A stretch of DNA of 36,520 nucleotides from SAR324 cluster bacterium (GTDB taxonomy: Bacteria; SAR324; NAC60-12): the NCBI GenBank assembly GCA_015231825.1, contig JADGAV010000046.1, forward strand, positions 1 through 36,520, written 5' to 3'. Under the pieces are notes generated by a model. It was not told where the DNA came from and searched no databases. It was given only the letters and a program-made list of their open reading frames with translations. This document shows positions 16,092 through 25,265 of the stretch, in pieces. The position numbers and the translations under genes were made by a program. Within the stretch, counting starts at the first letter, position 1, and every line of letters begins with the position of its first letter.

Positions 16092-18146
16092 ATGTCGTTT
16101 CTTTCACCATGGTTTTTGCTGGGACTCCTGGGGGTGGGAATTCCTCTGGCGATCCATATGATTCGCAGAGGCAAAGCAAATAAGGTGGTCTTCAGCACAA
16201 TCCGGTTTCTGAAAAAAACATCAAGGAAAACGATTCTTTTCCAGCAGGTGCAGCAATGGGCGCTCATGCTGGTGCGGGCTTTGATTGTAGTCTTATTGGC
16301 GTTTGCCTTCGCCCGTCCCTTTATCGGAGGCAGTTTTTCTGAAGTCGTGGGGCTGGCTCCGCGATCGGTTGTGATTTTGCTGGATACTTCCATGAGCATG
16401 CAGTACGGGGAGCATTTTGCCCGGGCAAAGGAAGCGGCTTCCAAAACACTGCAGACCCTGCAGCCTGGAGATGAAGCAGCGATTGTTGCATTTTCTGAAA
16501 GTACGGGTTCTGTCAAGGGTCTGACCAACAATTTGACCGAACTGGACGATTTTCTGAAAAATCTCGACACTCCCGGTTTCCGATCAACGCAGTACCTTCC
16601 TGCTCTCCGCCTGGCAGATCAAATTTTACGTTCTGCCCGTTTCCAGGACAGGACAGTTTTCCTCATTTCGGATTTCCAGCGCCGGGCGTTCCAACAAAAA
16701 GACAGTGCCTGGCGTTTGAGCCCTGGAATTGATTTTCAAAGTATCAACATTGGAGAGGAGGAAACCATCAATCTGGCAGTAACAGATGTAAAATCGCCCG
16801 TCCAGCTGGTTCCTGATCAAGAGGAATACACTGTCCTGGCGCGAGTGCGGAATCTGGGAACTCAGCATCTCTCGGAAGCAGAAGTGTCTCTTAAAATTGA
16901 TCAGCAAATTGTAGAAACCCGGACGGTGGATTTCTCTGATAAATCGGAAGCGGTGGTAGAGTTTCATGCCACTTTCAATGAGAAAGCGGTCCACATGGGA
17001 GAAGTCTCTGTTGAGGATCCGAATTTCCAGCCGGACAACACATTTTATTTCACCGTCAACGCCCCGCTGCCGATAAAAATATTGGGAATCAACGGCGATT
17101 CATCAGTAGAACGGGAGCGAGACGAAAGCTATTGGTTTCGCCTGGCCTTAGGTCAACAGAGCGCGTCAAATTTTGAGCTGGATATTGTGGAGGCGCAAAA
17201 CAAACTGCCCGACTCTTTGTCTCAGTATCAGGTGATACTTTTCTTCAATTTGAATGCCGGAAAACTCGACCCGGTGAAAGTGAAAGCGATCGAGTCTTTT
17301 GTGCGGAGTGGAGGAAGTTTTTGGTTTTCTCATGGGAACGGGGCAGATGATGAGAGCTTTCACCAACTTTTTGAAAATTTGTCTCCTGCCGTTTTAGAAA
17401 AAGACAATCAGGTTCCAGATGCCCCGGTCCGGATTGGGGAAATCAATCGCCGCCATCCGATATTCCTGCCTTTGCTGGCAAATGAAGGCGCTGATTTCAG
17501 CACGGCCCAATTTTGGAGATATCGAATTGTCAGTGCCAAAAGCGGGAGTGAGGTTTTGATGCGTTTCGATACAGGAGAACCGGCTCTTCTTGAACACTCT
17601 GTCGGCAGAGGCCGAGTCTTGTTTTTTACCTCTCCTTTCAGTGCATCCTGGAATAATCTTCCTTTGCAGGTCTTGTTTCTTCCCTGGGTGCATGAAAGCC
17701 TGGATTATCTTGCTCAGCGGGAAGAGAAACATGCATTTTATACCGTGGGCGAAACCATTACGCTGCCGGTTCCTCCCCGAACCATTGTGCATGTTACGGA
17801 ACCCCGGGGTAAAAAGACGGAAATGACGTCGAAACCGGGTGAAGGACACCATTTCAGACAAACTGAGAATCCCGGCTTTTACGAAATCAGGGCAGAGGAT
17901 TTTCAAGATTTTTTGGCGATCAATGTCTCTGCGGAGGAATCGGACTTCACTCCGATTTCATCGGCAGAAATCCGAGACAGTGTCGTAAATCCGCAGACCA
18001 AACCGAATTCCTCTTTATTGGGCCAACGGGAATCCTACAACCTTGAAATGGAAAAATCCCAGCGTTTCTGGTGGTGGTTGCTGTTTCTGGTTGTTTTGCT
18101 TGGTTTTGCGGAAACACTTTTGGCCAATCGTACTTACCGGTCATGA
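16092..18146 (+). CDS. BatA-like membrane protein with vWA domain
   Basis: A 684-residue inner-membrane protein. The first 75 residues form the aerotolerance-regulator N-terminal (BatA) domain: LSPWFLLGLLGVGIPLAIHMI, then VFSTIRFLKK, then a membrane helix near 57-75. A vWA domain follows with Asp98-Thr-Ser-Met-Ser102, Thr in FRSTQYLPAL and Asp in LISDFQRR, so the MIDAS is complete. The middle contains an Ig-like CARDB-type stretch (about 240-340) and a region like the inactive glutamine-amidotransferase fold (about 360-560). A C-terminal helix (WWWLLFLVVLLGFAETLL) re-enters the membrane. I chose ATG 16092, preceded by AAGAGGA; the frame is open upstream to 15969 inside the DUF58 gene. By context it works with MoxR and DUF58. 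Confidence 0.9.
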   Translation: MSFLSPWFLLGLLGVGIPLAIHMIRRGKANKVVFSTIRFLKKTSRKTILFQQVQQWALMLVRALIVVLLAFAFARPFIGGSFSEVVGLAPRSVVILLDTSMSMQYGEHFARAKEAASKTLQTLQPGDEAAIVAFSESTGSVKGLTNNLTELDDFLKNLDTPGFRSTQYLPALRLADQILRSARFQDRTVFLISDFQRRAFQQKDSAWRLSPGIDFQSINIGEEETINLAVTDVKSPVQLVPDQEEYTVLARVRNLGTQHLSEAEVSLKIDQQIVETRTVDFSDKSEAVVEFHATFNEKAVHMGEVSVEDPNFQPDNTFYFTVNAPLPIKILGINGDSSVERERDESYWFRLALGQQSASNFELDIVEAQNKLPDSLSQYQVILFFNLNAGKLDPVKVKAIESFVRSGGSFWFSHGNGADDESFHQLFENLSPAVLEKDNQVPDAPVRIGEINRRHPIFLPLLANEGADFSTAQFWRYRIVSAKSGSEVLMRFDTGEPALLEHSVGRGRVLFFTSPFSASWNNLPLQVLFLPWVHESLDYLAQREEKHAFYTVGETITLPVPPRTIVHVTEPRGKKTEMTSKPGEGHHFRQTENPGFYEIRAEDFQDFLAINVSAEESDFTPISSAEIRDSVVNPQTKPNSSLLGQRESYNLEMEKSQRFWWWLLFLVVLLGFAETLLANRTYRS

Positions 18147-18201
18147 GCGTTTTCTTGAGTCGTGAAGTATTGAGAAAAATCCTTTAAGAATCGAGGCAAT
18201 T

Positions 18202-21200
18202 ATGTCGTCATCTGCAATTGAAATTCTGCGTGAAAAAATTCACAGCGTGCAACGCCGTCGCCACCTGATTTGTGTTTTACGACAGATCGGTTGGGCTTTA
18301 AGCGGAATTTTTGCGTTCTTCCTGGTGCTGGGATTTCTTGAGATGTTTTTTCAGTTTGCCCTGGCCGACCGTATCACCCTGCTGGTTCTTTTTTTACTTG
18401 GGACCATTGCTTTGACTGGGTGGCATCTTCGAAAGATTCGAGAATTGAACAGGGATCAAGATCGACTGGCGCACTATGTTGAGGATCATCTCCCTGATCT
18501 GGAACAGCGTTTGTTGACCGCAATGGAATACGAACAAAAAGAATCCGTCGGAGTCTCTTCCCAACTGCTGGAACGGCTGTGGGAAGATGCACGTCTGCAC
18601 GTGCAGGACCAGAACATTCGTCAGGTTGCGGCGATGCGCAAGGTTTGGCCTGCTGCAGGTGCAGCAGCGGTGTTGTTTACTTTTCTCCTGCTGAGCCTTT
18701 GGAACTCTTCCGGTTTTTTAAACGCGAGTCAGCATATCCTCTGGCCCTGGCCTGAATTGAAATTGAGATCCCTGCCGGTCAAACTGATCGTCAAACCAGG
18801 AGATATTCGAATGCAGCGCGGGGCTGATGTAACCTTAATTGCTACAGTGGAAAACAAGGTTCCTGAGCAGGTGAAGCTTTTTACTCAAAACGACCGGGTC
18901 AATTGGGACGAAGTGTCCATGGCACCTCAAGGCGGCGATCAGACCTATGTCCAGTATTTTTCCTCCGTAAGTAATGATTTTGTATATTATGTCGACATCG
19001 GTTCGGAACGGTCCAGGAAATTTCAAGTTTCGGTGTTTGACATGCCCCGGATTGAAGAAGTTCAGATCGAATACAGCTACCCTCAATACACGGGGATGGA
19101 AAACAAAACTGAAGGAGGAGGAGACATCGCAGCTCCCGAAGGAACTCAGGTTCAATTGCGGGCCACCTTCAACAAACCCCTCCTTGAAGCAAAATTGGAA
19201 TTTGCTGATGGAACGATCATCGACATCAACCCGTCAGGAACCCAGGTGAGCAGCTCCTTTTTGGTGTCCAGGGATTCTTCCTACACCATAAAGGTCGTTG
19301 ATAACGATCAACTGCAGAACGAAAATCCGGTGGAGTATTTTATCCGTTCAATTCCGGATGCTCCTCCGGAATTGAAACTGCTCAAACCAGGCGGTGACCG
19401 GAAAGTCACTTCATTGGAAGAAATCTCGATTTTTGCAACGGTTGAAGACGACTATGGTGTGGACCGGTTTGTTTTGCACTATAGTGTAGCCGGCCAGGAG
19501 GAGCAACAAATTCCGTTGCTCAAAGAAGCAAAAATTCAGGAGGGGGTCAATATTGAAGAAGAAGCGATGATCTACCTGGAAGATTTAAATGTCCAGCCCG
19601 GTGACTTTATTTCCTACTACCTGACTGCAGCCGACAACAATGGAAACCAGGGTCCGGCGGAGGTCTTTTCTGATATTTATTTTCTCGAGGTGATTTCCAC
19701 TGACAGGGAATTTCGCCGTGCCTCAGGTCAACAGGGAGGTGGTGGTGGAGGTGGCGGTTTTGGCGGGGGCGGGTCACAGCAGTCCAGCGCCCTGGCACAA
19801 AATCAGAAACAAATCATCACGGCCACCTGGAAATTGTTGAAACGTCAGAATGGCGGAGAAGACGCTAAATTCAAGGAAGACATCGAGGTGGTTGCCGAAG
19901 CCCAGATGAAAGTTCTGCAACGTGCGCAAATGTCATTTCGGCGCCTGGCGGAGCGCCTCTCATTTTCTGACGAAAGTTATGATGATGCTGTCAAGAACAT
20001 GAAAGAAGCCCTGGAACAAATGGAAATTGCCGAAGAAAAACTGCGTGCTGAAGAATTGAAAGATGCGCTTGGACCAGAACAGGAAGCCCTGAAAGCGATT
20101 TTGAAAGCGGAATCGAAAAGCCGCCGGACCCAACTGCAGATGGCTCAGAATCAACGCGGCCAGGGGGGAGGATCCCGGGAACAGCGTGAACGTGAAGACC
20201 TCCTGGAGCTGTTCTCCATGGAAATGGGTCGTCTGGAAAACCGTTATGAACTGCAGCCTCAGGCAAGCAGGAGCTCTCAGTCCCGGGCCGAAGAGGATCC
20301 TCTGGCCAAGTTGCAGGAACTTGCCCGCAGGCAGGAACGACTGAATCGTTCGCAAAAAGATTGGGCCCGCCAGCAGAAACAAATGACGGAAGAGCAGAAA
20401 CGCCGCCGTCTGGAACAACTTCGGCGTGAACAGGAAGAGCTGCAGCGCCGGGCAGAGGAATTGTCTCAGCAGATGTCCCGGCTTTCTCAACAACGCGGCG
20501 GAGGACAAATGGCCAATCGTCAACGCCAGCTCCAACAGGCGGCTCAGCAGATGCAGGAAGCTTCCCGCAGCCTGCTCCGTCAGGAAACCGGCAAAGCAGC
20601 CAGCGAAAGTCGGAAAGCCCTGGAAAACCTCCGAAACCAGGAACGGGAAATGGAGCGTCAGCAGAGCGGTTCTCTTTCCAGTCTTGTGGATGCTTTGAAT
20701 AAAAAGGCCGGTGAATTGACAGCCCGGGAACGGCAAATTCAGCAGAATTTACAGAACCTGCAAAGGCGCCGGGAAGCCGATGTTTCTCAAGCAGAAACGT
20801 CTTCGGAAAACACGCAGAGCCAGAATCTTGCTCAGTCTGAAGCTCAATCTTCGTCAGAAAATAAAATCGAAAAGGAGCAGGAGCTTTCCCACGCAGAAAG
20901 CCGGTCTGAAGCCGAGATAAAGGAGCTGCTTGAAGCCAAGAAGGCGCTTCAAAGCGACTTGAGAGAAACTGAAAAAGTTTTACGAACCGTGCTGGTCCGA
21001 GGCCAGCAGAAACAGCCGGGTGTAGCCAACCGGGCACTGAGTGCTCTGCGCTCTCTGAGAAATGAACAAATAAAGGAACGTATTGAGCAAAGCCGGGAAA
21101 TGCTGAAAGACGGAGCCCTGACTCCAACGCTGGAAGTTGAGAAAAAAATAGAGCAGTCGATCGCCGGTCTCAGCAAAAAGCTTCGCGAATTGGGTGGAGC

Positions 21201-21873
21201 CGAGCCTCAATCCAAAGAAGATCAAATTCAGCAGGCTGCTTCCGATGCCAGTGCCTTGCGTCGCGAACTGGAAGATCTGCAAAGACAGGTCGATGCGCTG
21301 CGACGGAGCAATCAGGCACAAGAGCAGGCCAACCGGCAAGCTCTCTCGCAAAATCAGCAAGGACTCTCACAGAGCAGTCAGCAGGGGCAGCAGCTTCAAC
21401 AGCAGCAGGGGCAAGGCCAGGCTCAGCAGGGGCAAGGCCGGCAAGGTCAACAGGCATCACAGGGACAAAACCAGCAGGGTGGCCAATGGGGGGCTTCACA
21501 GGCTTGGGGAAATCATGACGGCAACCTCAGACGAATGCGCGACAATTTCCGGCGTGCCCGGCAATATGCTCGGGGATTACTGCAGCCCTGGGCTCGCGGA
21601 GAACGTTGGGCAGTGGATGCGCGTTCGATCCACCGTGATTTGAGCGAAAAAGAAGTCGAGGATTTTCTCAATCAGCCTGACCTCTGGGAACGACTGCTTG
21701 GCCCGGTCCGTGAAATAGAGTCGGACCTGCGTGCCAGTTCAGAAATGAATCAGCTGAAAAAGAAACTCTTTACAGTTCGTGAAGAAGAGATTCCTTCTGA
21801 CTATCAGAATTTGGTCGAAGAATATTATCGGGCACTCTCTCAAGACAGTGAAGGGAGGAAGATTCGGAAATGA
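18202..21873 (+). CDS. Giant DUF4175 membrane-anchored coiled-coil protein
   Basis: A 1223-residue protein matching the DUF4175 type. Two membrane helices lie near residues 26-74 and a third near 150-170. A periplasmic region with Ig-like beta domains follows (about 190-500; segments such as VEDDYGVDRFVLHYSV). A poly-glycine hinge at about 511-526 leads to a very long Glu/Gln/Arg-rich coiled coil (about 530-1045), a Gln/Gly low-complexity tract (about 1048-1097), and a conserved C-terminal end (NLRRMRDNFRRARQYARG and on). The gene overlaps the next one by four bases (ATGA). Such an elongated protein could span much of the periplasm or scaffold the complex; that is inference. Codon use looks the same as neighbours, although the Gln tract is internally repetitive. 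Confidence 0.85.
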   Translation: MSSSAIEILREKIHSVQRRRHLICVLRQIGWALSGIFAFFLVLGFLEMFFQFALADRITLLVLFLLGTIALTGWHLRKIRELNRDQDRLAHYVEDHLPDLEQRLLTAMEYEQKESVGVSSQLLERLWEDARLHVQDQNIRQVAAMRKVWPAAGAAAVLFTFLLLSLWNSSGFLNASQHILWPWPELKLRSLPVKLIVKPGDIRMQRGADVTLIATVENKVPEQVKLFTQNDRVNWDEVSMAPQGGDQTYVQYFSSVSNDFVYYVDIGSERSRKFQVSVFDMPRIEEVQIEYSYPQYTGMENKTEGGGDIAAPEGTQVQLRATFNKPLLEAKLEFADGTIIDINPSGTQVSSSFLVSRDSSYTIKVVDNDQLQNENPVEYFIRSIPDAPPELKLLKPGGDRKVTSLEEISIFATVEDDYGVDRFVLHYSVAGQEEQQIPLLKEAKIQEGVNIEEEAMIYLEDLNVQPGDFISYYLTAADNNGNQGPAEVFSDIYFLEVISTDREFRRASGQQGGGGGGGGFGGGGSQQSSALAQNQKQIITATWKLLKRQNGGEDAKFKEDIEVVAEAQMKVLQRAQMSFRRLAERLSFSDESYDDAVKNMKEALEQMEIAEEKLRAEELKDALGPEQEALKAILKAESKSRRTQLQMAQNQRGQGGGSREQREREDLLELFSMEMGRLENRYELQPQASRSSQSRAEEDPLAKLQELARRQERLNRSQKDWARQQKQMTEEQKRRRLEQLRREQEELQRRAEELSQQMSRLSQQRGGGQMANRQRQLQQAAQQMQEASRSLLRQETGKAASESRKALENLRNQEREMERQQSGSLSSLVDALNKKAGELTARERQIQQNLQNLQRRREADVSQAETSSENTQSQNLAQSEAQSSSENKIEKEQELSHAESRSEAEIKELLEAKKALQSDLRETEKVLRTVLVRGQQKQPGVANRALSALRSLRNEQIKERIEQSREMLKDGALTPTLEVEKKIEQSIAGLSKKLRELGGAEPQSKEDQIQQAASDASALRRELEDLQRQVDALRRSNQAQEQANRQALSQNQQGLSQSSQQGQQLQQQQGQGQAQQGQGRQGQQASQGQNQQGGQWGASQAWGNHDGNLRRMRDNFRRARQYARGLLQPWARGERWAVDARSIHRDLSEKEVEDFLNQPDLWERLLGPVREIESDLRASSEMNQLKKKLFTVREEEIPSDYQNLVEEYYRALSQDSEGRKIRK
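21403..21439 (+). repeat. Tandem 21-base repeat inside DUF4175 Gln/Gly tract
   Basis: The 16-base string CAGCAGGGGCAAGGCC occurs at 21403-21418 and again at 21424-21439, a period of 21 bases or seven codons (QQGQGQx). Further degenerate CAGCAGGG units lie on both sides. It stays in frame and so can change tract length without breaking the gene. Confidence 0.75.
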
Positions 21874-24182
21874 ACGCGTTCTTTGAGTTTCTGACAGGGC
21901 ACAATCTGGCCCGGTTGGAAGAAGGGAAGCTTGGCTTTGGGATGCCGGTGAGCGGAACGGTTGTCTGGCTGGTGATTGTTATTGTGATTGCAGGGGTCTG
22001 GCTGATTTACCGCCGAACCACCATCAAAGTTTCCATGCCGGTAAAAGCACTGCTGATCGGAATGAGATCACTGCTCCTGCTTCTCCTTTGTCTGCTTTTA
22101 CTGCAGCCTCAATTGAGCACATTGACCATCATGCCTCAGGAAAGCTATCTTGCAGTTGTCGTTGATAACTCTCGCAGTATGACAATTGAAGATATGGAGG
22201 ATAAACAATCCAGAGGTAAAGTTGTCAAAGATCTGTTATATGGAAAAAATAGCTTGCTGGCTGATCTCCAGGAGAATTTCCGCATCCGGATTTATGGATT
22301 TGATAAAGAACTGCAGCGTATTGCAAACCCTGAAGACCTGACCTTTTCAGGATCCCGCACCGCTTTCTCGAGCAATCTGGAACAGGTCGTGGAAGATTTG
22401 AAAGGCTTTCCAATTGCAGGATTGATCCTGCTGTCCGATGGTGGAGACAACAGTTCTCAAGACCCGGTCCGGGCAGCCGCCATACTCAAGTCTATGAATA
22501 TTCCTGTTTTTTCGGTGGGAGTGGGAGAGGAAACGATTGAAAAAGACCTCGAAATCACCAGGATCAATTCGTCGAAAACGGTCATGGAGGGCTCTATTTT
22601 TGATGTGAATGTGCTGGTTCGAAACCAGGGATTCGAAGGCCGGGAAGTTGATTTGCAGGTCGAGGAAGACGGCAAAATGCTTGTTTCCAAAACCGTCAAG
22701 CTCGGAAAGAGCGGTACCATTGGCCGCTACAATCTTAAATTGACTCCGACGCAGGAAGGGAATGTAGTCTATACATTACGTATTCCTGAAAAAGACGGAG
22801 AAATCATTACCCGAAACAATCGCAGGAATTTCCTCGTCAGCAACCAGCAGAACCAGGCCGATATTCTCTACATTGAAGGGCATCCCCGTCATGAGTATAA
22901 ATTCATCCAGCGTGCTGTCCAGGCAGATCAATCTTTGCGCCTGGTCACCTATCTGCAGACTGGACCTCATAAATTTCTTCGGCAGGGGATCAAGGATCCG
23001 AAAGAACTCGAACAAGGTTATCCTCTCACTGCGGAAGAACTGTTTCAATATGAGGCTGTGATTTTTGGAGATATCCCAAAGGCATTCTTCAGCGACGAGC
23101 AGTTGGCGATGACGGAAGAGTTTGTTTCCAGGCGAGGGGCCGGATTTTTGATGTTGGGAGGTACAACGGCATTTGAGGAAAACTTCATTGGTACTCCCAT
23201 TGCCGACATCCTCCCGATCACGCTGCTCGATCAATCTCAGCTCCCACCGGAGCTTCAGGGAGGACTGAAGAAGGGCAATCATCCCACCGGGGAGAAATTT
23301 CGCCTGGCTCTCACCTCCGCAGGTCGGGAAGCATCGCTCCTGCGGATGGGGCTCGAAGAAGAAATCAACAGCCAATTGTGGAGTGAGATGCCCGAACTTC
23401 AAGGAATCAATGTCACCGGTTGGGCCAAACCAGGGGCTGAAGTGCTGGCAACTCATCCATCACTGCTTTATCAGGAACGGCTTCTGCCGGTGATGGCCTA
23501 CCAACGATACGGGCGGGGCCGGACGATGGCCATCATGACGGCGAGCACCTGGCGCTGGCAGATGCTGATGCCGCATAAAGACCAGTCCCATGAGCGATTT
23601 TGGCGCCAGATTCTGCGCTGGTTGAGCAGTAACTCTCCTTCAAGACTAGAGCTGACTCTGGATCACGATTCTTACAGCGTGGGAGAGCAGGTCATTGTCC
23701 AGGCCCGTGTCACGGATAAGAATTATTCACCGATCAACGATGCCACGGTCTGGTTGCAGATAACAGACCCTGCCGGAGCGCTTCAAGATATTCAGTTGAA
23801 ATGGGATATCGGAGAAGACGGGATCTATCGGGGCACTTTCATGGTTCAGGAGGAAGGGGTGTTCAGGATGGATGTTTCCTCAACGACATTTGAAAGAGAC
23901 AAGCAGGAAGCATCCACCCAATTTTTAGTGAGTGCGTCCAATTTAGAATTCTCAAACCCGGGCATGGATGCTGAGTTGCTGAGAAAGATTGCCGAGACGA
24001 GCAACGGAAAATTTTATACCAGCCGCAGCAGCAGCGAATTGATCGATGATGTCAAGCATATCCCGAATGCATACTCGGTGGAGGAAAAAATTGATCTTTG
24101 GGACATGCCGATCGTTTTGCTGTTGCTTTTCGGTCTGATCGGTTTCGAGTGGAGTTTTCGTCGTTGGAAAGGAATGTCATGA
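21870..24182 (+). CDS. Membrane vWA protein with glutamine-amidotransferase-like domain
   Basis: A 770-residue inner-membrane protein. Two membrane helices lie at about 29-47 and 61-80. A vWA domain follows with Asp99-Asn-Ser-Arg-Ser103, Thr in GSRTAFSS and Asp in LLSDGGDNSS, a complete MIDAS. After an Ig-like segment comes a region resembling a class I glutamine-amidotransferase fold (about 330-580: ADILYIEGHPRHEYKFI, then GAGFLMLGG). There is no convincing Cys nucleophile in that region, so it is probably non-catalytic. A second beta-rich domain and a final membrane helix (MPIVLLLLFGLIGFEW) complete it. It overlaps both neighbours by four bases. This architecture recurs in MoxR/DUF4159 clusters. 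Confidence 0.88.
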   Translation: MNAFFEFLTGHNLARLEEGKLGFGMPVSGTVVWLVIVIVIAGVWLIYRRTTIKVSMPVKALLIGMRSLLLLLLCLLLLQPQLSTLTIMPQESYLAVVVDNSRSMTIEDMEDKQSRGKVVKDLLYGKNSLLADLQENFRIRIYGFDKELQRIANPEDLTFSGSRTAFSSNLEQVVEDLKGFPIAGLILLSDGGDNSSQDPVRAAAILKSMNIPVFSVGVGEETIEKDLEITRINSSKTVMEGSIFDVNVLVRNQGFEGREVDLQVEEDGKMLVSKTVKLGKSGTIGRYNLKLTPTQEGNVVYTLRIPEKDGEIITRNNRRNFLVSNQQNQADILYIEGHPRHEYKFIQRAVQADQSLRLVTYLQTGPHKFLRQGIKDPKELEQGYPLTAEELFQYEAVIFGDIPKAFFSDEQLAMTEEFVSRRGAGFLMLGGTTAFEENFIGTPIADILPITLLDQSQLPPELQGGLKKGNHPTGEKFRLALTSAGREASLLRMGLEEEINSQLWSEMPELQGINVTGWAKPGAEVLATHPSLLYQERLLPVMAYQRYGRGRTMAIMTASTWRWQMLMPHKDQSHERFWRQILRWLSSNSPSRLELTLDHDSYSVGEQVIVQARVTDKNYSPINDATVWLQITDPAGALQDIQLKWDIGEDGIYRGTFMVQEEGVFRMDVSSTTFERDKQEASTQFLVSASNLEFSNPGMDAELLRKIAETSNGKFYTSRSSSELIDDVKHIPNAYSVEEKIDLWDMPIVLLLLFGLIGFEWSFRRWKGMS

Positions 24183-25243
24183 ACGCTTCGGTTTGCAGAA
24201 CGCTTGTTTTGTTCCTCTTGCTGGCTTTGCCCTTTGCCCGGCAAAGCATTGCGCAGCAGGGAGATTATTTCCTCAACAGTCCTGCAATGCAGAAATTTGC
24301 TGTTATCCTGGGAGGCGCTGCTGCTGAAAAAAAATATGAAGACCGTTTTCGGGAGTGGACTTTAAAACTATATGATACCCTCAGCCAAGACTATCGCTAT
24401 TCTGCTGATCATATCTCTCTTCTTTTCGGAACTGGCGATCCGCAGGAGCCTCGAATTTCGGACGCTTGCCGTCTTGAAACAATTGAGGAATTGATGAGCT
24501 CACTTCAAGCCAAAGTGAAGCCTGGGGATCAAATTATTTTTTTCATCGTGGGGCACGGCACCAGTGACGGGGAAGAAGCCAAGTTCAATATTGTGGGCCC
24601 TGACATTTCAGGTCATCGCTTTGCTGAATTGCTGGCGGCATTTTCAGAGCAGAACCTGATTGTGGTCAATACCACCAGTTCGAGCTATCTTTTTGTTCAA
24701 GCATTGTCTGCACCGGGACGGATTCTGATTTCCGCCACCCGAAGTCGTGCGGAAAAGTATGACACAATTTTTGCGTCTTCCATCATCGAAGCGTTAGCAA
24801 ATCACGCTGCTGATATGGATAAGAATACCCGCCTTTCTCTTTGGGAAAGCTTCCAATATGCCCGGAAAACAACGGAAAAATGGTACAACGATCAGGAACG
24901 TCTGCCAACGGAACACCCTGCCCTGGATGACAATGGCGACGGTGTTCTCAGCACAGACCCTGATCCTTCCACAAACGATGGTCGATTAGCGCAGATTGCC
25001 TATTTGGATCTTCTCAAATCTTCCCTGCCAACCGAGTTTTCTACTGGAAAAAATGCCGAAAGCGCTCGTCAGTTGATGGCGCAAATGCTGGATTTTGAAA
25101 GATCAATTCTGCTGCTGCGAAACCGCAAAGACGATTTGCTCAAGGACGAATATTACCAACAGCTCGAACCGCTCCTGATCAAACTTGCCCGCACGACACG
25201 CAAATTCAGAAATCTCCAGAAATCCTCAGCTTCGTCCAGGTAA
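24179..25243 (+). CDS. Exported caspase/legumain-fold protein lacking the catalytic Cys
   Basis: A 354-residue protein with a signal peptide (residues 1-26, ending SIAQQ). Residues 38-60 (KFAVILGGAAAEKKY), the strand plus His motif IIFFIVGHGTSDG (His126) and the later strand NLIVVNTTSSSYLFVQAL resemble the caspase/legumain (C13/C14) fold. Where active enzymes have a Cys after the second strand (as in the general pattern VxxCxSG), this one has Thr165-Thr-Ser-Ser-Ser169, so it is probably not a cysteine peptidase. RILISATRSRAEKYDTIF continues the fold. A calcium-type loop DDNGDG (Asp250-Gly255) follows, then a helical C-terminus. The start is ATG 24179, overlapping the preceding stop in ATGA. 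Fold assignment is by motif pattern and not proven. Confidence 0.75.
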   Translation: MNASVCRTLVLFLLLALPFARQSIAQQGDYFLNSPAMQKFAVILGGAAAEKKYEDRFREWTLKLYDTLSQDYRYSADHISLLFGTGDPQEPRISDACRLETIEELMSSLQAKVKPGDQIIFFIVGHGTSDGEEAKFNIVGPDISGHRFAELLAAFSEQNLIVVNTTSSSYLFVQALSAPGRILISATRSRAEKYDTIFASSIIEALANHAADMDKNTRLSLWESFQYARKTTEKWYNDQERLPTEHPALDDNGDGVLSTDPDPSTNDGRLAQIAYLDLLKSSLPTEFSTGKNAESARQLMAQMLDFERSILLLRNRKDDLLKDEYYQQLEPLLIKLARTTRKFRNLQKSSASSR

Positions 25244-25265
25244 AATTGCAATTGAGAGCAGAAGA

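Noticed and set aside
19991..21127. Long minus-strand open frame (378 codons) and others antisense to the DUF4175 gene
   Set aside because: These are by-products of the Glu/Gln/Arg-rich coding strand. The products are low-complexity Phe/Leu/Pro-rich and have no start signals.
21370..21490. Closely spaced repeats resembling a CRISPR or minisatellite
   Set aside because: The period is 21 bases, in frame with Gln/Gly codons of the DUF4175 gene, and there are no unique spacers.
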